Assembly (NCBI RefSeq): GCF_016616235.1
Contig: NZ_CP067100.1
Location: 5,763,001-5,827,000 of the forward strand
Origin: Bradyrhizobium diazoefficiens
Lineage (GTDB): Bacteria; Pseudomonadota; Alphaproteobacteria; Rhizobiales; Xanthobacteraceae
Length of the DNA stretch: 64,000 nucleotides
Direction of reading: 5' to 3'
Part shown: positions 1 to 8,119 of the stretch, one piece after another
Position numbering within the stretch: the stretch's first letter is position 1
How the letters are laid out: each line of letters starts with the position of its first letter
Notes under the pieces: generated by a model
The model's input: the letters and a program-made list of their open reading frames with translations, nothing else
What the model was told of the DNA's origin: nothing
Databases searched by the model: none
Translations under genes and position numbers: made by a program

Positions 1-953
1 GCCGAAGCCGGCACGCCGGCCGCGCCAAGCGCGGCGAGACATGCCGCGGTCGAAAGCTGCCGCGACCAGGCTTCGACCCCGTCCATCAGGTCCGCCCAAT
101 TGTCGCGACGCGCGCCATAGGTGGCGAAGCGGGCATCGACGATCCATTCCGGGCGGCCGATCACCCCCATTAATTCCTGAAACGTCTTCTCGCTAGCGAT
201 GGTGATCATGACATAGCCGTTCGCAGTCTCGGTCGGCCCGAACATCGGTCGCGGCGGCGGCTTCACCGCGAATTGCGCACTCTGCAACTCGGTCAAGGTC
301 AGCGTCAGCATCGATTCCAACATGGAGACGTCGATGTGCTGGCCCTGCCCGCTGACGGTGCGCTGATAGAGCGCAGAGGCGATCGCGCCGAAGCCGTAAG
401 TGCCGGTGATGACGTCGGCATGATAGATGCCGCAATAGTCCGGGCGATTGCGGCCGGGCTGGTAGGCGAGATGCGCCATGTCGTAGCCGGAGGCCGCATG
501 GATCACCGGCGCATAGGCCGGCAGCTCGGCCGACGGCCCGCTCTGGCCGTAGCCCGAGATCGAGCAATAGATCAGCTTCGGGTTGAGCACGCGCATCCTG
601 TCGTAGTCGAGCCGCAGCCGGCGCATCACGCCGGGGCGAAAATTCTCAACCAGGACGTCCGCGGTCGCGGCCAGCCGGCGGACCGCCTCCTTGCCGTCCT
701 CCGACTTGAGGTCGAGCACGACGCTCTTCTTGCCGACATTGAGCTGGCCGAACACGGTGCTGCAGCCCTTGCGCAGCGGCGGCCGGGTCCGCATCGTCTC
801 GCCGCCGTCGGTCTCGATCTTGATGACCTCCGCCCCCATGTCGGCGAGCATCCGCGCGCAATGGGGACCGGCGATGGTGGTCGAAAAATCCAGCACTCTG
901 AGGCCGGCAAAGGCCTTTGTCGTCGTCCCCTCATGCTTATCTGCTAGCTGCAT
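1..953 (-). CDS. CaiB/BaiF family CoA-transferase, 3' end outside window
   Basis: This is a class III CoA-transferase of the formyl-CoA transferase/CaiB type, which moves CoA between carboxylic acids in the cytoplasm. About 317 residues are present; the C-terminus lies beyond the left edge. The N-terminal Rossmann-like half is clear: LRVLDFSTTIAGPHCARMLADMG near residues 18-40, VIKIE after it, and the family's NVGKKSVVLDLKS near 72-84 and ENFRPGV near 103. The conserved catalytic aspartate is expected in HADVITG and falls at about residue 180. The start is the ATG at 953 (MQLADKHEG). The substrate cannot be read from sequence; nothing next to it in the window names an acid. The family call is secure, the specific reaction is not. 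Confidence 0.9.
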   Translation of the reverse strand, partial: MQLADKHEGTTTKAFAGLRVLDFSTTIAGPHCARMLADMGAEVIKIETDGGETMRTRPPLRKGCSTVFGQLNVGKKSVVLDLKSEDGKEAVRRLAATADVLVENFRPGVMRRLRLDYDRMRVLNPKLIYCSISGYGQSGPSAELPAYAPVIHAASGYDMAHLAYQPGRNRPDYCGIYHADVITGTYGFGAIASALYQRTVSGQGQHIDVSMLESMLTLTLTELQSAQFAVKPPPRPMFGPTETANGYVMITIASEKTFQELMGVIGRPEWIVDARFATYGARRDNWADLMDGVEAWSRQLSTAACLAALGAAGVPAS

Positions 954-1155
954 GCCTGCCGCGTCCTCGCCCTGTCCTTGGATCGTCTAGGAACAATCAA
1001 TGTTCTTTGTTGTTGGTGCGTCGACCCTAGAGGGCGGCGGCTGAGTAGGAAAGTCTTTACCGAACCGGCGCATTCGCGGGGGGCTTGAGAATTCCAGGGG
1101 CAACTGGACCCGTTCTTGCATAGCAGCAAACGGGATCGGAAGAGGGCAATCGTTC

Positions 1156-2571
1156 TTGAGGGTCTTGTTCGTCACGACAGAGATGGACGACTTTGTCCGC
1201 GTCGGCGGGCTTGGAGCCGTTTCCGCCGCCCTCCCCCGAGCACTCCGCCCCTTCGCCGATATCCGGGTCATGCTGCCCGGCTACCGCGACATCATCGAAC
1301 AACTCACGCATATTCAGGTCGTTGGCCGCTGTCCGGCGTTCGCCGAGATGCCGGCCTGCTCGCTCGGCCGGGCCGCGACCAAGGACGGCGTGCCGGTCTA
1401 TGTGCTGTTGTGCTCGCAACTCTACGACCGGCCCGGTAATCCCTATGGCGACGAAACCGGGCGCGACTGGCCGGACAATGACATCCGCTTTGCGCGCTTC
1501 GCCTCGGCCGCCGCTGAGCTGGCCATGGGCAATCTGGACAAGGATTGGGCAGCAGACCTGATCCACGCCAACGACTGGCAGGCCTCGCTCGTGCCGGCCT
1601 ATCTCGCCTGGCGCGGCGCCAAGCTGCCGTCGATCCTGACCATCCACAATCTCGCCTATCAGGGCCTCTTCCCGAAGGAGTCGCTGCGGCGGATCGGGGT
1701 CCCCGAAAGCTCCTTCCACATCGACGGCGTCGAGTTCTACGACCAGCTCTCCTTCCTCAAGGCCGGCCTCGTCTACGCCTCGCATCTCACCACTGTCAGC
1801 GGCACCTATGCCCGCGAGATCACGACCGAGGAATTCGGCTGCGGTCTCGAAGGCCTGCTTCGCGTCCGCTCGGACGCTGCCGAGCTCACCGGCATCCTCA
1901 ACGGCATCGACGAGAGCTGGGACCCGCGCTATTGCGCCCAGCTCGCCCAGCAGTTCGGCGCCGGCGACTGGGCCGGCAAGAAAGCCAATGCGGATTACGT
2001 GCGCAAGCAGTTTGGTCTCGCGGTCTCGCGCGGACCGATGTTCGCGATCGTGGCCCGCCTCGTGCACCAGAAGGGCATCGACCTCGTGCTGTCGGCCGCC
2101 GACCAGATCGTCGATGCCGGCGGGCAGATCGTGGTCACGGGCTCCGGCGAGCCCGCGCTGGAGCAGGCGCTGATCAACGCGCATCGCCGCCGGCCCGACG
2201 CCATCGGTGTCACCATCGGCTTCAACGACGCCCAGGCGCGCCGCATCTTCGCCGGCAGTGATTTCACATTGATGCCGTCGCGCTTCGAGCCCTGCGGCCT
2301 CAGCCAGATGTACGCCCAGCGCTTCGGCTCGCTGCCGATCGGCCACCAGACCGGCGGCCTTGCCGAAACCATCACCGACGGCGAGACCGGCTTCCTGTTC
2401 TCGAGACCCTCACACGAATCCTTCTTGGGCGGCGTCCGCCGCGCCTTCGAGGCCTTCATGGCCCACGACCAGCTCGACACCATGCGCCGCAGCGCCATGG
2501 GCCGCTCGTTCTCCTGGAGCATCTCGGCGGGAAGTTACAGCGCGCTGTATCGGAAGCTGGCGTCGGCGTGA
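1156..2571 (+). CDS. glgA: Glycogen (starch) synthase
   Basis: ADP-glucose:alpha-1,4-glucan glucosyltransferase of family GT5, building linear glycogen in the cytoplasm. The 471-residue length fits the family. The N-terminal GT-B domain opens MRVLFVTTEMDDFVRVGGL; the family's KTGGL signature reads RVGGL here, with Arg15 in place of the usual Lys. The C-terminal domain carries GTGSGEP-like glycine residues (VVTGSGEP) and the acidic nucleotide-sugar motif RFEPCGLSQMYAQRFG, followed by GGLAETI. The start is a TTG at 1156; no ATG gives a full N-terminus. No glgB or glgC is adjacent, but a debranching enzyme and a GT4 enzyme follow within 9 kb. The Arg substitution may be lineage-typical rather than inactivating. 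Confidence 0.92.
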   Translation: MRVLFVTTEMDDFVRVGGLGAVSAALPRALRPFADIRVMLPGYRDIIEQLTHIQVVGRCPAFAEMPACSLGRAATKDGVPVYVLLCSQLYDRPGNPYGDETGRDWPDNDIRFARFASAAAELAMGNLDKDWAADLIHANDWQASLVPAYLAWRGAKLPSILTIHNLAYQGLFPKESLRRIGVPESSFHIDGVEFYDQLSFLKAGLVYASHLTTVSGTYAREITTEEFGCGLEGLLRVRSDAAELTGILNGIDESWDPRYCAQLAQQFGAGDWAGKKANADYVRKQFGLAVSRGPMFAIVARLVHQKGIDLVLSAADQIVDAGGQIVVTGSGEPALEQALINAHRRRPDAIGVTIGFNDAQARRIFAGSDFTLMPSRFEPCGLSQMYAQRFGSLPIGHQTGGLAETITDGETGFLFSRPSHESFLGGVRRAFEAFMAHDQLDTMRRSAMGRSFSWSISAGSYSALYRKLASA

Positions 2572-2693
2572 GGAAGCGGCCAAGTCGTTTCCACATCCTC
2601 CGTCATTGCGGCGCATCTCTCAACACTATCTCTGCGCGGACCCGGTGGCTCGCAACGGCGATGTGGAGAGAGTGTCCGGCTCATTCCCCTCTC

Positions 2694-2832
2694 GTGCCCC
2701 GGACGCAGCGCAGCGTCTCTTCGACGGTGCGCTGCTGAGCCGGGGACCATCTCGCTTCGGATTGCGGGGCCTCTCCTCTGGGTCCCGGCTCTGCGCCGCA
2801 ATGCTTGCGCATTGCAGCTTGTCCGGGACACG
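2694..2832. repeat. Palindromic intergenic repeat element
   Basis: The 273-base gap between glgA and the next gene holds a GC-rich element. It starts CCCCGGACGCAGCGCAGCG, contains the inverted pair GAGCCGGGGACC / GGTCCCGGCTC, and ends GCAGCTTGTCCGGGACACG. I recognise this as a dispersed Bradyrhizobium-type repeat. No coding sequence is convincing here. Confidence 0.6.
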
Positions 2833-2844
2833 AGATTTTGGCTC

Positions 2845-3795
2845 TCACCCCTTCCCGCGCTGATTCATCTGCGACCGGCCGATCCAGGCGCGGTTGAGAC
2901 ACCGTGTCATCCAGTCGGGCTGAGCCTCGCCCCGCAACCGTGCCTGCGCTTCCTGGTAGGGGCTGGCATAGCGCAGCCTGTCCGGCAATCTCGGATAGAC
3001 GCGCCGGATCCATCGCAGCGCGGTGTCGGCAGACCTGACGTCCCGTTCATCGAGCGAAAGCGCGAAGCCGGCGCGCAGGCGCTCCGGCAGCATCTTGGCC
3101 GTGAGCGCCCGATACCAGCGCGGCGGCCGCAACCACGGCCGCGCACCGCCAAGAATCTGCGCGGCGATCTCCTGCGCCGCCGGACTGACGGTCAGCGTCT
3201 CCGACTGGGCCATCGCGGCGTTGTAGGCTGCGAAGCCGGACCAATCGGCGGGCAGATCATCGCCCGTCAGTCCGAACAGCGCGCCAAAGGTCCGGCTCTC
3301 GGCCCAGTAGCGCTCGCGCTCCTCTATCGAGAGCGGCGGCAGAACGAGGTCGTGCGCCATCAGCGCGGACTCGACAAGCGTGGCGTGAACCCAGCGCAGT
3401 GACGGGATGTCGTTGGCGCAATAACGCGAGCCGGCCGCGAACGGGCCGACGGTCTCAGGCATCTTGCCGACGATCATGGTGTGGCGCCGATGCAGCTGCC
3501 GGGCCGACAGCAGCGCCCGATCCAGCGAGCCGAACACCATGGCGAAGACGACGTCGAAGGTGCGGTGGAAGCGGCCGATCGGATCGACAAAGGTCGTCGA
3601 GTGCTCGGCGATGGCGGCCGCGACCCAGGGATGCGCCAGTTGAAGCAGCAGCGCGCGGCCGGCGCCGAGGAAGACGGCGGCTTCGCGGTCGATCCGCCAG
3701 GTCACCGTGTCAGGGCCGAATACGCCGGCAACCGGTCCCGCCGCCTCAGTGCGGACTTGCTCGAGGGCCAATTCCAGATCGTTCTCGGATACCAA
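2845..3795 (-). CDS. Oxygenase MpaB family protein (DUF2236)
   Basis: A 316-residue member of the MpaB/latex-clearing-protein group (DUF2236), b-type heme proteins that in characterised cases cleave carbon-carbon double bonds with O2. Conserved features visible are the early arginine-rich helix (VTWRIDREAAVFLG), LQLAHPWVAA with His55, and SLRWVHATL with His137, the latter pair being the kind of histidines expected to touch the heme. No signal peptide is seen, so it is probably cytoplasmic. It is followed on the same strand, upstream, by an MFS permease; the 170-base gap between them makes an operon uncertain. The physiological substrate is unknown and most bacterial members are uncharacterised. 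Confidence 0.8.
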   Translation of the reverse strand: MVSENDLELALEQVRTEAAGPVAGVFGPDTVTWRIDREAAVFLGAGRALLLQLAHPWVAAAIAEHSTTFVDPIGRFHRTFDVVFAMVFGSLDRALLSARQLHRRHTMIVGKMPETVGPFAAGSRYCANDIPSLRWVHATLVESALMAHDLVLPPLSIEERERYWAESRTFGALFGLTGDDLPADWSGFAAYNAAMAQSETLTVSPAAQEIAAQILGGARPWLRPPRWYRALTAKMLPERLRAGFALSLDERDVRSADTALRWIRRVYPRLPDRLRYASPYQEAQARLRGEAQPDWMTRCLNRAWIGRSQMNQRGKG

Positions 3796-3968
3796 TGCCG
3801 GACCTTTCGACGCGGATTAAGGCCGACGATCCGCAAGGCCTGTGGCAATTCGATGATCGGCGATTGCGCCGCCGGCCGAACCTCTCCCGCTTGCAGGAAA
3901 GATTGCGCCTGCACCATCTCGATGCCTGATTTCCTCTTCCTCCCGCCGCCTTGGCCGGCTGAATTCGT

Positions 3969-5279
3969 TCAGCCGGCCAGCTCTTTTGCCGCGATGCCGG
4001 TTCGCCTGGTTTCCGGCATCACCAGCAGGATCAGCAGGAGCCCCGTCGCTGCGATGCCGGACAGCCCGATGAAGGCGGTGGCATTGCCGAACTTGTCGCT
4101 GACATAGCCGCCGAGCGCGGTGCTCAGCGATGCGCCGATGCCGGTCGCGGTGCCGACGATTCCTTGCGCCAGGTTGAAGTGCCCGCTGCCGAAAGCGACG
4201 TCGGCAACGATCAGCGGGATCATCACCGCGAACACGGCGGCCGTGATGCCGTCGAACACCTGCACCGCGACCAGGAGATACGGATCGCGCACGGTCGCGA
4301 ACAACAGGCCGCGAATCGTCAGCGCGCCGAACCCGATCAGCAGCAGCGGCCGGCGGCCCCAGAGTTGCGCCTTGCGCCCGACCGTCGGCGACAGCAGCGC
4401 CACGATCGCCTGCGGCACGACAATGCAGAAGGCGACGAGCACCGTCGCCCACTGGCTCGACCGCGCCGTCACCGCGCTCGCCATCAGCGGCATCATCGCG
4501 GCGTTCGCCAATTGCAGCAGCAACACGCTCAGCGCAAACACGATGAGCGGCTTCTGCCGGATCAGGTGCCAGATATTCGTGTCGCCGGGAACCGGCGCCT
4601 CGCGCGGCATCTCGCCGTGACAGCGCGCGATGTCGACCTCCTCCTCGCGAATGCGCGACAGCGCAATCAGGGTCGGAATCGCCAAGAGGAAGGTGACCAG
4701 GAACACCGAGCGGCTCGACAACAGGTAACCGGCCGTGCCCATCACCGCGGCGGCGACGCCGTTGCCGAGCGAGGCAAACCGCGCGTTGCGGCCGAGCCGC
4801 TCTCCAATCGCGAGCGGGCCGACGAGGCCGAGGCTGATGGCCGCAATCGCAGGGCCCAGCACGCAGCTCGCCGCGGCGTGCAGCGTCGCCGCGGTCACCA
4901 CCACGGCGAAAATCGGCATCGCGGCGTAGGCGAGCGCGCAGCAGCCGATGGTCGCAATCGCAAGCGCTGCGACCAGGCGCTCGGATTTCGCGGCATCGAT
5001 GATGGCGCCGCCCGGCATCTGCCCGATCAGGGCGACGATGCCGCCGATCGACAGCACGAGGCCGATCTCGACCTGGGTCCATTTCTGCGTCGTGAGATAA
5101 ACCGCGATGAACGGACCAAATCCGGTCTGCACGTCGGCGAGAAAGAAGATGAACCAGTCGAGGCCGCGTAGGCTCTGGCGCGACGGCGCCGGAATGACCG
5201 CAAGCGGCAGCGCGGCGACGTCGTGCCGTTCAACGTGGCCGCCGCGGTCCGCATGGTTCGGCTTCCTCGACAAGAGCAC
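3969..5279 (-). CDS. MFS transporter
   Basis: A 436-residue integral membrane protein with about twelve hydrophobic segments and the layout of a major facilitator: a short cytoplasmic N-terminus, two six-helix halves, and a charged central loop (SRIREEEVDIARCHGEMPREAPV). The loop motif between helices 2 and 3 reads GAIIDAAKSERLV, a loose match to the family G-x3-D-x2-G-R pattern. The only start giving a full first helix is the GTG at 5279. It lies 23 bases downstream of the PRC-barrel gene and is probably cotranscribed with it. The substrate cannot be assigned; drug or sugar efflux are both possible. Confidence 0.82.
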   Translation of the reverse strand: MLLSRKPNHADRGGHVERHDVAALPLAVIPAPSRQSLRGLDWFIFFLADVQTGFGPFIAVYLTTQKWTQVEIGLVLSIGGIVALIGQMPGGAIIDAAKSERLVAALAIATIGCCALAYAAMPIFAVVVTAATLHAAASCVLGPAIAAISLGLVGPLAIGERLGRNARFASLGNGVAAAVMGTAGYLLSSRSVFLVTFLLAIPTLIALSRIREEEVDIARCHGEMPREAPVPGDTNIWHLIRQKPLIVFALSVLLLQLANAAMMPLMASAVTARSSQWATVLVAFCIVVPQAIVALLSPTVGRKAQLWGRRPLLLIGFGALTIRGLLFATVRDPYLLVAVQVFDGITAAVFAVMIPLIVADVAFGSGHFNLAQGIVGTATGIGASLSTALGGYVSDKFGNATAFIGLSGIAATGLLLILLVMPETRRTGIAAKELAG

Positions 5280-5302
5280 AGGCGGTCAGCCCTCCCCGCG
5301 TC

Positions 5303-5839
5303 TCACTGGACCGCTTGCAGCGGTTGAAGACTGCCGGAGGCGCCGAGCACGACCATCGGCGTGTCTTCCTTGTATTCCGGCGCGGCGGCGACCTGCGCCT
5401 TGGTCAGCTCCAGCGTGATGCTGTCCTTCTTGTTGGTGATCTTGCCGAAACGAAGCGCATTCCAGTCCACCACGATCTTGCGGCTGCCGACGCCGAGGAA
5501 GCCGCCGAAATCGATCACGGCGGCGCGCACGTGGCCGGTGCGGTCGACGATGACGTCGACGATGCGGCCCATGTCCTCGTCGGCGGCGCTGCGCACGTCG
5601 CGGCCGAGCACGCCGTGTGCGTCGCTCGCACCGATGATGGTCACCGAGGGCGGCGGCGCGGCGTCCTTCGGCGTTACAGGCACAGTGGTGGCCGGCGGCT
5701 GAGCGGTGGCCGGCGCATTCGCTTCGCTCGGGGACGTCGTCGGGGCCGCCGCGGGCTGCTCCTCCGCGGCGCGCGAGACCGCGACCGTCAGGCCCGCGAC
5801 GACCGCCATGCTCAGGACCAACGCTCCGATCGTACGCAT
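5303..5839 (-). CDS. Secreted PRC-barrel domain protein
   Basis: A 178-residue exported protein. Residues 1-25 form a Sec signal peptide (LVLSMAVVAGLTVAVSRAA), followed by a Pro/Ala/Thr-rich linker to about residue 65, then a PRC-barrel fold: VLGRDVRSAADEDMGRIVDVIVD and VRAAVIDFGGFLGVGSRKI. PRC barrels are small beta domains found in photosynthetic reaction-centre H subunits, RimM and many rhizobial stress proteins. The start at 5839 is preceded by a strong GAGGAGGG ribosome site. A longer open frame continues upstream but only overlaps the debranching gene. The gene sits 17 bases after the debranching enzyme, so cotranscription is likely. Specific role unknown. Confidence 0.85.
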   Translation of the reverse strand: MRTIGALVLSMAVVAGLTVAVSRAAEEQPAAAPTTSPSEANAPATAQPPATTVPVTPKDAAPPPSVTIIGASDAHGVLGRDVRSAADEDMGRIVDVIVDRTGHVRAAVIDFGGFLGVGSRKIVVDWNALRFGKITNKKDSITLELTKAQVAAAPEYKEDTPMVVLGASGSLQPLQAVQ

Positions 5840-5856
5840 GTACCCTCCTCGCGCGC

Positions 5857-8061
5857 CTAGTGCGCCAGCACGATCGAGACCTGGATCCGGCCGCGCGTGC
5901 GCAAAACCTCCAGCGCGACATCGTGGCCGTGGCGGCTGACGCGCAGATCCACACTGGACTCGCCAAGGCGCAGATCGCGCAGGATCACCTCGTTCAGAAA
6001 CGCCGGCAGATGCGGATTGCGCAGCCGGATCTCGCCGCGCGCAACATCGAATTCGATGCCGAGCGCCGCCTCCAGCAGCGTGAACGGCGTCGCGCTCGCC
6101 CAGGCCTGCGGCGCGCAGGCGACCGGATAGAGCGTCGGGCCGCGCCGCTTCTCGCGGCGGAAGCCGCAGAACAGCTCGGGCAGCCGGCGCAAATCCATAT
6201 AGGTCGCAGCATCGAACAGACCCTTGAACACATGCGCCACCGAATGCTTGAGGCCGTAGCGCGCGAGCCCAAGCGCGATCAACGCATTGTCGTGCGGCCA
6301 GATCGAGCCGTCGTGATAGGACATCGGGTTGTAGCGCACCTCGCCGCGCGCGACGGTGCGGATGCCCCAGCCCGAGAAGAAATGCGGCCGCATCAGATCG
6401 GCGGCAACGAGGCGGGCGCGATCCTCGCGGATCATGCCGCTGAACAGCACCTGCCCGGCATTCGAGGTCCGCACCTTGCAGGGCCGCTTGTTGCCGTCGA
6501 GCGCGAGCGCATAGGTGCCGAGCTCCTCGCACCAGAACGCCTGCTCGAAGCGCTCGGCCAGCGCCTTGGCTTCGGCCTCGAGCTTGCGCATCCGGTCCGG
6601 CTTGCCGAGCCGCAGCGCGCAACGCGCGGCGAGCTGCTTGGCGGCGTAGACATAGCCCTGGACTTCGGCAAGCGCGATATTGCCTTCCGCAAGCTGGCCG
6701 TCGGCATGAAAGATCGCGTCGTAGGAATCCTTCCAGCCCTGGTTGGCCAGCCCCTTCTCCGTCGCGCGCTGGTATTCGACGAAACCATCCTGGTCGGGAT
6801 CGCCGGGACCGTCGATCCAGGCCAGCCCCGCCTCGATCGCGGGCCAGAGCTCGATCAGCGTGGCCTCGTCACCGGTACGCTCGAAATAGCTTCCGGCGAG
6901 CAGGATGAACAGTGCGGTGGAATCGACGCTGCCGTAATATTGCGAGAACGGCACCTCGCCCAGCGCCGCCATCTCGCCGCCGCGCATTTCGTGCAGGATC
7001 TTTCCGGGCGCGGCGTCGGCGAGCGGATCGACCGCCTTGGCCTGGAAATGCGCAAGGCGCCGCAGCACGCCCTTGGCGATACGCGGGTCGACCCACAGCA
7101 TCTGGAGCGCGGTGATCAGCCCGTCGCGGCCGAACGTCGTCGAGTACCAGGGAATGCCGGCATAGGGGTAGCGCCCCTGCGGCGTCTCCGTCATCAGCAT
7201 GTTGAGGTCGGCCATGGCCTGGCACAGCACCTCGTTGAAGATGTTGTTTGAGGTTTCGATGCTGGCAGCGCCCATCGTCGATTGCCGCATCTCGCGGCGA
7301 TGGGCCAAAAGGCCCCTGAAGAAACGCGCCGGCTTCTCGGCGACCGGCCGGTTGCAGGACACCGCCACGAACAGCGATTTCGATTCATGCGGATCGAGCT
7401 CGAGCTGCCAGGTCGCGGCGTTCACCGACAGCCGCGTCGGGCGCGGGTCGAAATGCAATCCCGTCCTGCGCTCGGCCTCGTCGAGGCCGCGATATTCGAA
7501 CAGCACGTCGGTCGGCCCGAGCAGCTTGCTCGTGCCGGTGCCGCGGCGCGGGCGCCGCTCGCCGCGGACCTCGAACAAATCGGCAAAGTCGTTGTCGAAC
7601 AACAGCGTCAGCTCGAAGCTGGCGCGCTGCTCGCCATGGTTCTGCACGCCGATGCGCTGGTATGCGGTGCCGCGCCAGAGAAAGATCGTGCGCACGATGT
7701 GCAGCAGGTCCTTCTGGAAGACGAGGCGGCCCTGGCGATAGATGTCGGGGTTGGTGAGATCGACGGTCAGCGCCGAATTGTCGTCACGCAGATTCGAGCC
7801 GAGCAGCAGCGGCTGGAGATCGTCGAGCACGAGCTCCAGCCGCGCCAGATAGCGCGTGTCGTAGTGAAACAGGCCGTCCGGCCCGCCGGCCGAGGCGCCG
7901 ATGTCGCCATGGCTGTCGAGCACGATGAAGGTGTCGTCGTGCTTGAGGGACCGCCGCGGACGCGCAGCGGGCCCCGTCATCGGAATGTAGAAGGTCTGCT
8001 CCGCGACGGCCTCCACCGTCTGCGATACGGAAATGATCTGGGTGACGGCTTCGGCTGCCAT
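5857..8061 (-). CDS. Amylo-alpha-1,6-glucosidase-type glycogen debranching enzyme
   Basis: A 734-residue cytoplasmic enzyme with the two-part architecture of bacterial GDE-type proteins. The N-terminal beta domain (about 35-240, GLFHYDTRYLARLELVLDD) matches the bacterial debranching N-terminal family, and the C-terminal (alpha/alpha)6 barrel carries WYSTTFGRDGLITALQML, GSVDSTALFILLAGSYF, WKDSYDAI and DGSIWPHDNALIALG. Enzymes of this type hydrolyse the alpha-1,6-linked glucose left at trimmed branch points, though many paralogs in soil bacteria have unproven substrates. It is in a minus-strand run with an ABC exporter upstream and a PRC-barrel protein downstream; glgA lies nearby on the other strand, supporting an alpha-glucan role. 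Confidence 0.88.
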   Translation of the reverse strand: MAAEAVTQIISVSQTVEAVAEQTFYIPMTGPAARPRRSLKHDDTFIVLDSHGDIGASAGGPDGLFHYDTRYLARLELVLDDLQPLLLGSNLRDDNSALTVDLTNPDIYRQGRLVFQKDLLHIVRTIFLWRGTAYQRIGVQNHGEQRASFELTLLFDNDFADLFEVRGERRPRRGTGTSKLLGPTDVLFEYRGLDEAERRTGLHFDPRPTRLSVNAATWQLELDPHESKSLFVAVSCNRPVAEKPARFFRGLLAHRREMRQSTMGAASIETSNNIFNEVLCQAMADLNMLMTETPQGRYPYAGIPWYSTTFGRDGLITALQMLWVDPRIAKGVLRRLAHFQAKAVDPLADAAPGKILHEMRGGEMAALGEVPFSQYYGSVDSTALFILLAGSYFERTGDEATLIELWPAIEAGLAWIDGPGDPDQDGFVEYQRATEKGLANQGWKDSYDAIFHADGQLAEGNIALAEVQGYVYAAKQLAARCALRLGKPDRMRKLEAEAKALAERFEQAFWCEELGTYALALDGNKRPCKVRTSNAGQVLFSGMIREDRARLVAADLMRPHFFSGWGIRTVARGEVRYNPMSYHDGSIWPHDNALIALGLARYGLKHSVAHVFKGLFDAATYMDLRRLPELFCGFRREKRRGPTLYPVACAPQAWASATPFTLLEAALGIEFDVARGEIRLRNPHLPAFLNEVILRDLRLGESSVDLRVSRHGHDVALEVLRTRGRIQVSIVLAH

Positions 8062-8119
8062 GAGCTGCTCCCCTGCGCCTTGTTTCGGAACGCAACCAAC
8101 GCAAACGCGACTGTTGGGT

